DNA of 64,000 nt, taken from Pelodera strongyloides (lineage: Eukaryota > Nematoda > Chromadorea > Rhabditida > Rhabditidae). Location of the stretch: the NCBI GenBank assembly GCA_036852015.1, contig JAANDG010000201.1:62001-126000 (forward strand), written 5' to 3'. The stretch's first letter is position 1. Each line of letters opens with the position of its first letter. A program made the position numbers and the translations under genes. The notes beneath the pieces were generated by a model that was not told the origin of the DNA, did not search any database, and worked only from the letters and a program-made list of their open reading frames with translations. Positions 24,667-35,215 of the stretch are shown here, in pieces.

Positions 24667-27628
24667 ATGAACGCGGATCAATATTTGCCGCCCAGCAATA
24701 GCAGTGACACCCGCAATAGTATGTTTTATGCTTTTGTTTTTCTTTCTTTTTTTCAAGTGCATGAAAAGCAGATACGAATGTTAGAGTATTTTTTCTTCAC
24801 TTTGCACTCAATTTAGAACTGAATAAATGAAGTAAAGTCGTGCAAAGAGAGGGATACGAGCGTGCAATAAAAAATGGCACATTCCAGACGGCACGAACGG
24901 AACCACCAATGCAGTGGTGCCTTATGGGGGTGGAACCACCAATGCAGTGGTGCCTTATGGGGGTGGAACTACCAATTCATTGGTGCCTTATGGAAGTGGA
25001 TATCTGCCGATGAATAACCCCAATACGCAGGCCCAGCCCATGCCTGCTTATAATGTGTCAGACCAGACTGAAGTTTCCGAACGAACGGAAGTCGGTCCAG
25101 GGTTTGAGGTCAAAATAACAAAGACGGTGCGACGTACGCACGTGCGCGCATGTCCTCCGAATTGCCAGTGTCCGATGTGTCAAGCTGCATTGTAAGTAAT
25201 CCTTTGTACGTTATATGGCATATAGATCAATATAAGGAATTATTAAAGTAGAGAGTGTAAAATAAAATATAAAAATAAAAGAGACTAATGCATCATGTTC
25301 TATCATGATACCCCGCTTCGACCCTATATCGCATACGAGGGTTTTACCCGGGTAGGGTCTCATCAGAAAAACGACGGATATTTCGAAAATAGCTCTTAAT
25401 TTGAACGAGAAATATCAGATAGTGTATTTTTGTATCATTGACTTCTTATAGACTTCCTCTATTTTTATTCAAAGATGGTTTCTCTTCTGAACTAGTGGCG
25501 GAGAAAACGAATCACAATATTTTGAGTTCCATTCTCGATTACAGCAATCCTGCAGACGATGCTGATGAGCTGATCATTGAAGAGGAATTTACCGATGAAG
25601 AGGGTGAGGTGACCCATCCAGTCGACAACAACGTGACGGAAGTACACGAGGAATCCAACAACTTTGGTACTGTTACAACATTTGAAATTTCGTACTGTTA
25701 CCACATTTGAACTTTGGTACTGTTACCACATAAACTTACATAAAAAGGGCTCTGCTCAAATCAACAAGCCATGTTTCTTCGACGTGTTTTTATCGCAAGC
25801 ACTGACTGAGTACCAGTGTCTTATTTCTTATTTTCGGCATAAACGGCGGCACGGTTTGAAGCAAATTCTGAACTTTGTGTCATAAATTTGGTTATTTAGA
25901 GTCGAGTTGCTATTTAGGGTCAACGAATACTCCGGAAGAAAACAGAAATACTTCGCCAGTAGATGTGCACCCAACTGAGAGACCGCATCCAAAGAGAATG
26001 CCCGCGTCACCTGCGCAAGCAGCATCTCCCAAGCGACGTTGCGTTTTCAACCCAGCGGTGAGTTCCAAATTGCTGTTCTCCAATTGTAGAAGGCGTAGAA
26101 GCTAAGAAACCTACGCAGGATACCACCGACTCAAAAAATATCTTCTGTCCACCTCTTGATTGTTTTTTTTTGCCGTGGGTCTTCATGAATATTGTTTAAA
26201 ACTTCTAGTCTGTTGGACCGATACGGCAGGAATGGTCACTACGGCCTAACGGAACGCGGGCACATCACAATCCGGTAAGCTCCAGCAAGCATATGTGCAT
26301 CAACTTCAGACAAGTCTTACCTCATAATCAGTACAGCGCATAAATCTGTAGAGTGTTATGTTGGCTACCAAAAGGTCTAAAAATCCATAGACCAAGCTAC
26401 ATTGAAACGCGCAATACTCAGTGATGGCTTTGTCAATTATTCATGAAAAAATTTGGAGTTTTTTTTCACGAACCTGAGATTCTCAAATATACTAGTTTGA
26501 TTTGCAGGATCCATCCTTGGAGTGCTTGGGACTTGATGATACTTACGAACCCGAACAGCCGACACAACCACCTACTCCTCTACCGAATCAAGACTTAAAC
26601 GAGACGCCATTTCCGAATGAACAAGTGGGTAGTAGCATGGATTGGATTTTTGTGCCCAAATATTTTTTTTGTTTATATTTACATTATTTTTTTTCACCAC
26701 GATGAAATGCTTCAGTCTGAACTCGTTAATAATACTATTCAGCTGTTTTTTTTTGACAGAGATTCGCTTCGAACTTATTTAGGCTGCTATGCCCGACTTT
26801 CCACGTCAAAATCGTCAGCCATTCCCGGTCCTGAACCAGCAACCGTTTCCCTATCCACCTTATCCAGTGCAGGCACCATCCGGGTACCCGTACCCGCCGT
26901 TGCCCCAGACCCCGTTCCCACTTCACCCACAATTTGGCGGTGGTACGTTTTGTGCCATTTGGTTTTAATTTTAACTAGATTTGGTTCAACATAGATAAAG
27001 ATTAAAATTTAAAATTTGTTTTACGCTTCAAGAGCGTGCTCCTTTATTCAAGGGAGTTCAAAGTACAGTTTCAAGGTTTGCTTATGACATGTTCCGCAGA
27101 GGTCCTTAGCAGTAGGCGACGAGTTCCAGATGACAAATTGCTCGACGTCGAAGATAAAGATAAAGATAAAGTTAACCGGGTTATATCAACCGAATCCGCG
27201 GAAACGGTGCACCGGGGTCAAAATAGATATGACAGAAATACCACATTAATGTACGCAGCATGGAACCAATCAACGGAAAGATCTAAAGCGTGTAGGCTAG
27301 TGATCATTTAAGCCCTTTATGATGTGAAACTCATATCATGAAAGCATATGATTATCATGAGTGTATACTGAATTGTTCAGGAATGACCCCAATGTATCCT
27401 GGTTCGGTCACTCCACTTTCGCAGCACCCAATCCTGCCACAGATTCTGGTAAGTAAAAAAAAACCCTGATTTGTAGTGTACACGATAAAGTTTTTTCTGC
27501 CATAGCTTCAGAGAACAGTGTAACTATTCTAGGAAGAAGTGCGTCAACTGCGTCAAGATATGCGTCTTTTGATGAATGCTGTACTTCCACCTATGAACTT
27601 CCAAAATGGACCGCAGAACAATGTTTAA
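24667..27628 (+). CDS. Uncharacterised disordered protein with VPYGGGTTN repeats (cluster gene 2)
   Basis: Nine exons splice perfectly in phase to 405 aa: 24667-24718, 24888-25191, 25452-25666, 25918-26057, 26209-26274, 26508-26624, 26783-26942, 27381-27448 and 27533-27628. Exon 2 carries three 11-residue repeats (GTTNAVVPYGG type) and a Cys cluster (CPPNCQCPMC, about residue 110) that might bind a metal. Exon 3 is strongly acidic (IIEEEFTDEEGEV). Exon 4 has a basic SPKRRC motif. Exons 6-8 are rich in Pro, Phe and Tyr (for example PFPYPPYPVQAPSGYPYPPL). The last exon (EEVRQLRQDMRLLMN) is a short amphipathic helix. Composition suggests a phase-separating or RNP-associated protein, but that is inference only; no family is recognised. 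Intron 7 carries a SINE fragment. Cluster gene 5 shares its 3' exon plan. Confidence 0.85.
24899..24997 (+). repeat. 33-bp coding minisatellite, three units
   Basis: Units at 24899-24931 and 24932-24964 are identical; the third (24965-24997) has a few changes. Each encodes 11 residues (GTTNAVVPYGG type), so copy-number change keeps the frame. Probably variable between individuals. Confidence 0.95.
25666..25731. repeat. 25-bp tandem repeat overlapping a splice donor
   Basis: About 2.7 units of GGTACTGTTACCACATTTGA plus a spacer. The first unit begins at the last base of exon 3 of cluster gene 2, so the TTTG|GTACTG donor is duplicated at about 25714. Confidence 0.8.
27151..27222 (-). mobile_element. 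5'-truncated SINE copy in intron 7
   Basis: Reverse orientation: a GATAAA repeat tail, then about 50 bp matching the tail of the intact SINE at 8081-8297 (including GAATCCGCGGAAACGGTGCA). The tRNA-like head is missing. It lies in an intron of cluster gene 2. Confidence 0.85.
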
Positions 27629-30278
27629 GTTCAAAATGCTTGCATACGGCCCACAAGGACCAAGGAAATCTCGTAGCTTTTGTAACTGTGGAAACGAAAA
27701 TATGATGTAACTGCCACATATCTTCAACCCTAAATACGTAGTAACGGATAATTCTAGTTTATAGCTTTTCTATGCAATCTGGAGGCGAGATGCTTTTAAA
27801 ATTATTGTATTTTGGAACTTTATGTATGAACCATTTAATTTCCTTTTCATGGTTTCCGTAGAGATGTCGCTTTGTGTCCTTTATTTTGGCTTCAAAATTT
27901 TAGAACGATTAAAGTACAACAACATTTCTCAACTTTTTGCAAGTAAGTTTTCTCTATCATGCGTCCTTTAATAGTAGCTTAATTGACATTGCATTTGGAA
28001 ATACTATTGAACTTGTAGGGACAATTTCGGAAAATCTGGTCGCGAAGGTTGATTATCGATTGAACATCGGCTCCGGTCGTTGGCCAAATTAACTGAATAT
28101 AACGTTTTTAATGCATGGTTCCGTTCCTATGCGCTTAATTAAAATTCATGTTGTTCTTGAAAAAGAATCAGACGGAAAGGAATTTAGCGGATATTATTTG
28201 TAATGTTTGTGAATTATGCTTTGAGGGAGAACCATTTTCTATTCTTTTAATGGATCCGAAAGTGCCAATAATGGGACTAAACAGTTGTTTTAAGTACTTA
28301 AGCATACGATACATAATTAAAAACATTGGACTGTGAACGCAGTCCTCGTTGACTTCAGCTTTAGAAAAGATGATTCTAGTATAGCAATAAGGCTTTTGGT
28401 TAGTATTGAGTATTTGAAGAAATTGGTTGGTGGATTAGACCGCATACCAAAAAAAAAATAACTTTTGCATATTATTTGCATTGCTCCTTTTTTTGTTTTA
28501 TGCATCTTATGTTATCAACTAAACGCGCATTCATAAATTAACATAAATCAGTATATATGTCTAATAGTTTATTTTCTTTCCATGAAGTTACATCCCACAT
28601 AAAAACGGTTGTGCCGCATTTTCCTGTAGGAAAACTATTATCTGGTTCCAATGCTTCCCTTTTTACCATGTGGATCCTAGAAACACATTCTTGGGTTCTA
28701 CTCGGATTTGTTCTTCCACGAACGACTTACCCACTTTTGCATAGTATTTGCATTTTATGCAAGGTGTTCTCTTTTTGTTTTATGAATGATTCCATTCCTA
28801 TGCACTGAATTCGTATTCATCTTGTTCACAAAAAGGATCAGAGTCATGTTGTCGCAATCCTGTAAACAAAAATTAGCGACCCTGATCCTTTAAGTATTAT
28901 GCTCTTTTAGCGACTGTTGTTTTTTTCTTTAAAGTAAAAAAAGATAAAGTGAACCGGGTTATATCAACCGAATCCGCGGAAACGGTGCACCGGGGTCCAG
29001 CTCCTGGACCCCGGTACACCGTTTCCGCGGATTCGGTTGACATAACCCGGTTTTTTTCTTTCCCCTTTCTCAAATGGCTTTCTGGCTTTCTTTGTTTATG
29101 ACCATATGCCGTCCCTTTAGATTGTCTTTGTAGAATATACTTCCACAATATGTAGACGTCCCTATTTCTACTATGTTCTGTGTAATAAACTGTTGACTGA
29201 AAAGCTCAAATCTCACTTCAATTTTGTCCGCCAATCCACGGTTTCAATATCTCTATTATTTATTAACTTTTTTCGTTGCTTTCCACTAATACACCATATA
29301 GCTTGCAAACTTTCATTATTTCAGGTGAGGCTTCGTTTCTGCGGAACGTGTGATTGAGAACTTGAACCCCTGTTCGGAAAAAATACTTTATCGAACAAAA
29401 ATGAACCAAATGTTCTTTATCGTTTACTGTCCAATAGATGGCAGACAAAATTTCCTAAATGGTTGCTTCCGGATAATTCAATTGAAACACGAAGAAATTA
29501 TCATTGGTTTCACTCGAGCGGATTCAGAATTCACACCTGAGAGAAGACCGTAGGGGAAACCATTTCTTCCAAGTGAACACGAAGAATAGTGAAATACATG
29601 CCCGTGAATATGACATTCATGATATGGACTGTTCCCAGTCATATGATGCGCGATAAACTCTTGAAGATCAACCTGGCTGTCATAATCAAATATCGCGGCT
29701 GCTGGCGTTTCTAAACGTCCTACCGCAATTGTGATGCATGGTTTTTGGAGCATACGTAGCAGCCGTTGAGTTAGTGCTGTCCATTCCTACTTCGAAGTGT
29801 TGTCATCTGCTCAAAATGTCAATCAGCAGCTTGAGATCTTACAAGCTTAGGTGAAAATTCATAAAGACAATCACCCTCTTCATTCTAGCTACTATCAGTG
29901 ATTAGTCATGTAACTCCTAGTGTTATGAAGCAAGTGCGTGTTCCTAAGAAGTGATTTTCTCAACTACCAGTAGAAAGAAATTCTGTTGTTGCTTAAGGAT
30001 TTTGAACTAAGTCCGGAAAAGAATTACTTTGAGTCTTCAAGCCAGGTGTGAGTGGCGTACTTCGTGAGATGAACTTGGCGCACATAGAATTTTAGGACAT
30101 TCTTTTATACGTCCGGGGATGATTTCATTGAAAATTGAATTACTTTTTTTTCTGTCTTATTTCAACTGAATTAAGGTCATCTTTCCATTGCAATTGAATC
30201 GCTTGTTTATTTCTTTTCGGATATTCAATATTATAACGAATTTCTGCTTTGATTGCATTATATTAGGTAACAATCGGA
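27629..30278. other. Intergenic with SINE-tail palindrome
   Basis: No splice-consistent gene. Two loosely related ~90-bp AT-rich segments (near 28430-28510 and 28720-28850) look like old duplications. A 91-codon minus-strand ORF at 29478-29753 has no motif. Confidence 0.4.
28940..29052. mobile_element. Head-to-head pair of SINE tails
   Basis: Two 49-bp arms (28952-29000 and 29004-29052) are inverted copies of the SINE tail separated by CTC, preceded on the left by the AAAGATAAA tail repeat. Arm identity is about 95 percent. No tRNA-like head remains, so this is an inverted truncated insertion pair. Confidence 0.85.
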
Positions 30279-31850
30279 ATGCGTCGGGGAATCAACCCGC
30301 CGAGGACCGGAGAAGTAAGTTTGTTTTATTAATTGACTATTACAGTGACAATGTTTAACTAGTGAAGAGTGTCAAACAATTTCTACTGAGTAAGCGAATT
30401 CCGACTGATGGCTCCATTCATTAATCACTTCAAAACATATCAAAAAAGCATGCTTGTGGAAGCCGTTTATTTCTTGTGCGTTGTTCAGAGTGTCTCAGTG
30501 GGTACAAAAATGATAAAGATTTTAATTATTGCATTCTTTGGAGGGAGATGGCGATAGAAGACAACCGATTCCCACCTATCAAAATGGCCGCCGAGTATTT
30601 TTTCAAACCATACGGCTTGTACCTTCTGCCCCTTCTTCACCTCGTCCCACAGCCGCCCCAATCCCAAATACTATGCCTAACCGACGTCCTCGACGCCGTT
30701 CAGTTCAAGCAGAAACAGGCGCATCTGGCCTACAAGAACCGTTTTCTGACAATTTTGTACGGTACTTTATTTCTTTTTGCATTCAAATACATATTAATAT
30801 CATTAAGCAATTATACAATTTCACAGAAAGTTTCAGCGTCCACGAAAACATCAAATTAACACAAACGTACGAATCACAACTGTGCACTCTGCTCCACTTT
30901 AGAGATCGGTACTGTTGTACCATTTTCTCGAGTCTATGCCGGTTCATCCCGATGTGTCTGACGGAATGAGACGTGAGAGCTTCTTTCCGAGAGGTAGCGA
31001 TTGTGTGCTAATTATGCTAATTACTTAGATTGGTGAATAATTTAAGGACTGCATTATGTTACTGCCGAATAAAGCGGATTATAAACCAATACTCAGGCTA
31101 TGAAGCGTAATGTGCTAAGATATCCGTCATGGTGTAAAGTAACCAAAAGCAACCTCGTGGACATATAACTATAAAGATTTTGCGCCGAAGTTTGGTTTAC
31201 TTCCAAACTTGTTGACACTTAGTGCTTACATGTTTTAGATAATGGCCGTCCATTGATTTGGATCCTTCTGATGTTGTTGTTTGCAAACAGACAGGTACAG
31301 TGCTCTTTATTATTAATAATCCATTATTGCTGATAATCTCCCTTTCAAGGCGATGATGAATCGCAAGAGTGCGGTAAAATTTAATGATGTCCCTGCTGAA
31401 GTGATTTTCCCGGGATTTTATAGTTCCCAAGTAATTTCTGCTTAGAATTTTCGATATCCTCAGAATCTAATCGAATTCGACTTCGCTTTTTTTTCTTTGT
31501 TTTAACTAGCAACATAAAGCCTACTGACATTATTATGAAATTACCTCCGCGCTCATTCACGCTTACATTCAAGGAAACTAGAACTACAATGCCTTTCAGA
31601 GAATTCGTCTCAACCGCAATGGTGTTGCCCTCACTGGTGAGCTTTTAAGTTGTTTTCATTTGGTCAACGTGCAAAACTGCGTTTTAAAATAAAACAAAGT
31701 ACTAACTCTCTTAAATATGAAATTTCTTGATGGAATAGTCTGAGATGTTTCTCTTCAGCGCGCAGGCCTCCGCCAAGACGCAGATTCATCGTGTGCTTCC
31801 ATTTTCCACGGATCCCGCACATAAATGTCGAAATTGTTCAGTTTCCATAA
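30279..31850 (+). CDS. Small Arg/Pro-rich basic protein (cluster gene 3)
   Basis: Five exons fit in phase to 137 aa: 30279-30314, 30544-30756, 30831-30866, 31600-31636 and 31759-31850 (TAA). The product is very basic, with RRGINPPRTG at the start, NRRPRRRSVQAE in exon 2, RPRKHQ in exon 3 and ARRPPPRRRFIVCFHFPRIP at the end. Such Arg/Pro motifs suit nucleic-acid binding, but no family is recognised. Acceptors of exons 2 (TTTGGAG) and 3 (AGAAAG) are poor; the model rests on frame continuity, so exon limits may shift. Same strand and similar composition to its neighbours. Confidence 0.5.
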
Positions 31851-33087
31851 AGTTAACTTCAAATATACAGATTGAGCAGTTCGTTTGCTTTTATCTAACT
31901 GTAAATGGCTTGAATTCACTGGTCATTGTTTTGTGTATTTATTGTAAAGTGCCTTATTTCAATCGTATCATTTAAATTGGTTAGATCGGCTTTCCCTCCT
32001 GCTTTTATAAGTGTTTCAAGAGTCCCTCCTATGGTTATGGTTGTAAGTTCTTTCAACTTATCACAGTGTCCGAAGATATATTCATAATTGTTCTTCCCCC
32101 AAACATTGCTACCGTAATTCAGCCCAGTTTTAACGAAATTGTAAACCGAGTAGTATGAGTCACTTAGTTGGCATAGGAGACCTTTTTCCATTATAGTAGT
32201 ACTACACCTACAGCCTGCAATATCTTGTTTGTCAGCGAAGTTGATCACCGTTGCTTCCTGGCAACGCAGCGAAGTTGAAATATATGAATTTCTGAAATCA
32301 TTTCCCCTTTTTTAAATTAGGTGTTGGTAACTAGCATATGGATCCATCTTAAATGCCGCAAGCTAGCCCTAATTATGTTTTAAAGGGATCGGCTCACCTT
32401 AAATTGTGTCTGTTTTTTTTGTTTCTTTATTTTCTATAAGGGATAATAAAAATTTGGAACACAAAGAGTAGTGTTGTATTTCAATACTCACGGAGATATT
32501 AGGTGATAAAGTGGTGGATTGATCGGTCCAAAATGGCAAAGGGTAATTGTCTCTATACAAACAAGGCAGGACAATTACCCTTTGTCATTTTGGACCGATC
32601 AATCCACCACTTTATCACCCGATATCTCCGTGAGTATTGAAATAGAACACTACTTTTTGTATTCCAAATTTTTATTATCCCTTATAGAAAATAAAGAACA
32701 AAAAAAAAACAGACACAATTTAAGGTGAACCGATCCCTTTAAGACACTATTCTGATGTGCATATTATGTTTTTTGTTGTTGTTGATACTAGTTCATTCAT
32801 TTCTTCTCTGTAAATATACAACTGTACCTCCTCGTAATTTCACTTACCATCTTTTACATGTATTTTCAAATTACTTACTGTAATAAAGTCAATATCCCGA
32901 CGACTGTTTACTATTGGTTTTTATCATTGGTAGTGAACAACCAGCTAGTCCTTCTTGCTTATTTTTAGTTCGTTGCCCGCTTTTATCATTAAAAATGCAA
33001 AAACTTCGTTATTTTTTCACGCTTCCGCCTCAACACAGTGAACTTCTCCATGTTATGAAATGAAACCGCCCGTTTAGGGGTCAGAAA
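31851..33087. other. Intergenic, contains a palindromic MITE
   Basis: Apart from the foldback element at 32383-32739, no gene is supported. A 110-codon minus-strand ORF at 31916-32248 has weak resemblance to the region after the reverse transcriptase in CR1-like LINEs, too weak to call. Confidence 0.4.
32381..32741. mobile_element. Near-perfect palindromic MITE
   Basis: Element 32383-32739 (357 bp) consists of two arms of about 170 bp, roughly 97 percent identical, around an 18-bp centre (about 32555-32572). Ends are AAGGGATCGG and CCGATCCCTT, flanked by TA on both sides. Near-identity of the arms implies recent insertion or correction. No ORF, so it would be moved by a transposase elsewhere, probably Tc1/mariner-like given the TA site. 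Confidence 0.9.
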
Positions 33088-33425
33088 ATGCCAGCAACAT
33101 CCTCGAATAAGAAGGAAACGAGTGCGGATGTTCAACGCAGTGCTAGCGACACAACCATTTGTAAGTTTCCAGGTTACAAACTACAGAATACGGAATCCTG
33201 GAGCAGCTCATTTTTCTTTACAATTACCTCCATTAAAATATAATCGGGACGTAGACAGATTTTCGGAATAAAATTCTCAGTTCAGCTGTTAGCTTGGAGA
33301 GGCACGGAGCGCAGGATAATACGCTTGTGCAGTTCCATGACTACGCGGCTGTGAAGGCGGATATACAGATGACGGAGGAAGAATCGAGAAGTAGAGGACG
33401 AAAAAGGAAGATTTATCGTGATTGA
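33088..33425 (+). CDS. Short charged protein, possible alternative 5' end of next gene (cluster gene 4)
   Basis: Two exons (33088-33160 and 33286-33425) encode 70 aa. The intron is phase 1 with donor TTTGTAAGT and acceptor TTCAG. The first exon ends SASDTTI, like SNSSDTRN at the same place and phase in cluster gene 2. The second is acidic, then basic (MTEEESRSRGRKRKIYRD), a possible nuclear signal at the C-terminus. TTTAG shortly before the ATG could be a trans-splice acceptor. The first exon could equally splice in phase to 34073, the first strong exon of the next gene, so genes 4 and 5 may be one locus with an alternative terminal exon. Confidence 0.6.
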
Positions 33426-34056
33426 CCCGTTTCTAGTTCCAATCTCCTCAACACGCGCATACTGGCCGGTTATTTATTTTTGGTGAAGTAATCAATGTTA
33501 TTTAATACTGGCTGAAAACATTTTTTCTTCACTGCATGATAATCATTATTTTCATATTTTTCGCGGATACAATTATCAGCAATCGTTTACTTACATAAAC
33601 CTCTGACGGCGAATTCGGCAATTATATTTGTCAAATGTTAATTGATCGTGGCACTACGTCATCATGCAATTGTCATCACTACAAATGATTTACGGATCTT
33701 TACCATCCGAACTGTTTCGCTTTCAAAATTGTTTCTATTACTTAAGTTTCCTTTGTATACATTTATTGATTATGTGCTCACATCGTTTGTTCCAGGTTAA
33801 TTTCTATTTTTTTTCATAATTTCTCTTTTTAGTAATTGAGTGATGCACGCAAAAATATTGACTAAAGATAAAGTTTTTTTCAAGTTATAGTTAGACAAAG
33901 TTGTAATATGGTTATGTGTCCTCTTCATTTTACCTTGATTTGCAATTATTTTACTGTCTGGTTGCACTATTTTGTGAGAATCTTGTTCGTCTGGTTACCT
34001 TTGATTACACGTTGCGTGGTTCTATTTGCTTCTGTAATTATTGTGAATTTATAATA

Positions 34057-35215
34057 ATGTGTTCAGTTTCAGCTTTCGCACACTCTCTGGAATCTCTGAC
34101 GGAGCATTTTCAGCCATCTGTCCTCATAACATATGTCCTCGAAAAAGGTGAGAACTCGGCATGCAACTTGGATTATACAGTAACCTACTTGTTTTGTGTG
34201 TTTTTGACAACCGACTGGTTCAGTATACATATTCAGAATGCAGTGTTAATTGTTCAGAACAGTACCCCTGTCAGTCTTCGTGAACGACGTGCCCTACGAA
34301 GGGGACGGAACATCCGACCATTGGTCATCAAAGTGCAAGAACCAGAACCAGAGAAGGTGGCTACACCTGTTGTGAACAGGAGTCAGGTGAGTAGCTCTTC
34401 GCGTTTTTTTCGTTTTTAGCTCCAAAACAAATAATGCGTGACACTGAGTGCGCACCCCAATGCAAAATTCCCCACGGTTTAATGTTTCACGTTTTTCTCA
34501 ATTAATACCAGACAAGTTGTTATGAATGATGCTTTCTTTTAGGCACAAGTGGCCGCTGACCATGCGTACACGCGTCCGTATCCGATTTTCGAGTTTCCGC
34601 CTGTACAGACCTTGCCGAACGTGCCCCTGCCTACGTACCAACCAATCAACCCACCGATCTTCATTGAGGCTGGCCCAGTCTTCGTCTACCCTCAAGTGCC
34701 AATCTACCTCACGTATGGCACGCACGTCTACCACCAACCTGTTGGTAAGTTAGCTAATGTAGCCTAAATAGCTAGTCTAATGATCGTGAAATTAATATTG
34801 AGTCAGGAAAAGAAGTGATCATCAAGTTTTACCATTAGAAATACGGACATCAGTTCACAGAATGATATCAGTATGGCCGTATAGTCAGCACAGACAATTC
34901 AATATAAATTTGGCGAAGCGCGTTTCATAGAAAATGTTTCAGGAATCCAGCAAATGCCCTACCATACGGCCAGACCAGCACTGATCTCGCACAATCAGAT
35001 CCTGGTGGGAAATTATATCACATTATTTCTTTTTTAGTCGAAGCATTTATTAGTGTAGATTCGTTGAGTAAAAAATTCCATCGGGTAGTGATATTGTGTC
35101 TGTTACAGAATACAAATGAGCTAATAATTCTAAACTTCTTTAGGAGAGGCTTCGTACGATCTATGCCGCATTACAAAGAGGATTGGAAGTTCCGGCAAGC
35201 AATTGGACACACTGA
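34057..35215 (+). CDS. Uncharacterised disordered protein, likely paralogue of cluster gene 2 (cluster gene 5)
   Basis: Exons 34073-34147, 34244-34386, 34543-34744, 34943-35004 and 35144-35215 join in phase. The start is either ATG 34057, reading through into the first exon, or exon 33088-33160 spliced to 34073. Content in order: hydrophobic SLESLTEHFQPSVLITYVLE, basic RERRALRRGRNIRPLV, acidic VQEPEPEKVATP, then a long Pro/Tyr/Val-rich exon (PNVPLPTYQPINPPIF, PQVPIYLTYGTHVYHQ), a short exon ending HNQIL, and a terminal helix ERLRTIYAALQRGLEV. The last three exons match cluster gene 2 in type and phase (Pro-rich exon ending in phase 1, short exon ending in -QIL, helix exon starting with Glu). 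No domain is recognised. Confidence 0.75.

Noticed and set aside
31916..32248. 110-codon minus-strand ORF as a LINE C-terminal fragment
   Set aside because: Resemblance to the post-RT region of CR1-like LINEs is limited to a few residues; not enough to support a call without a search.
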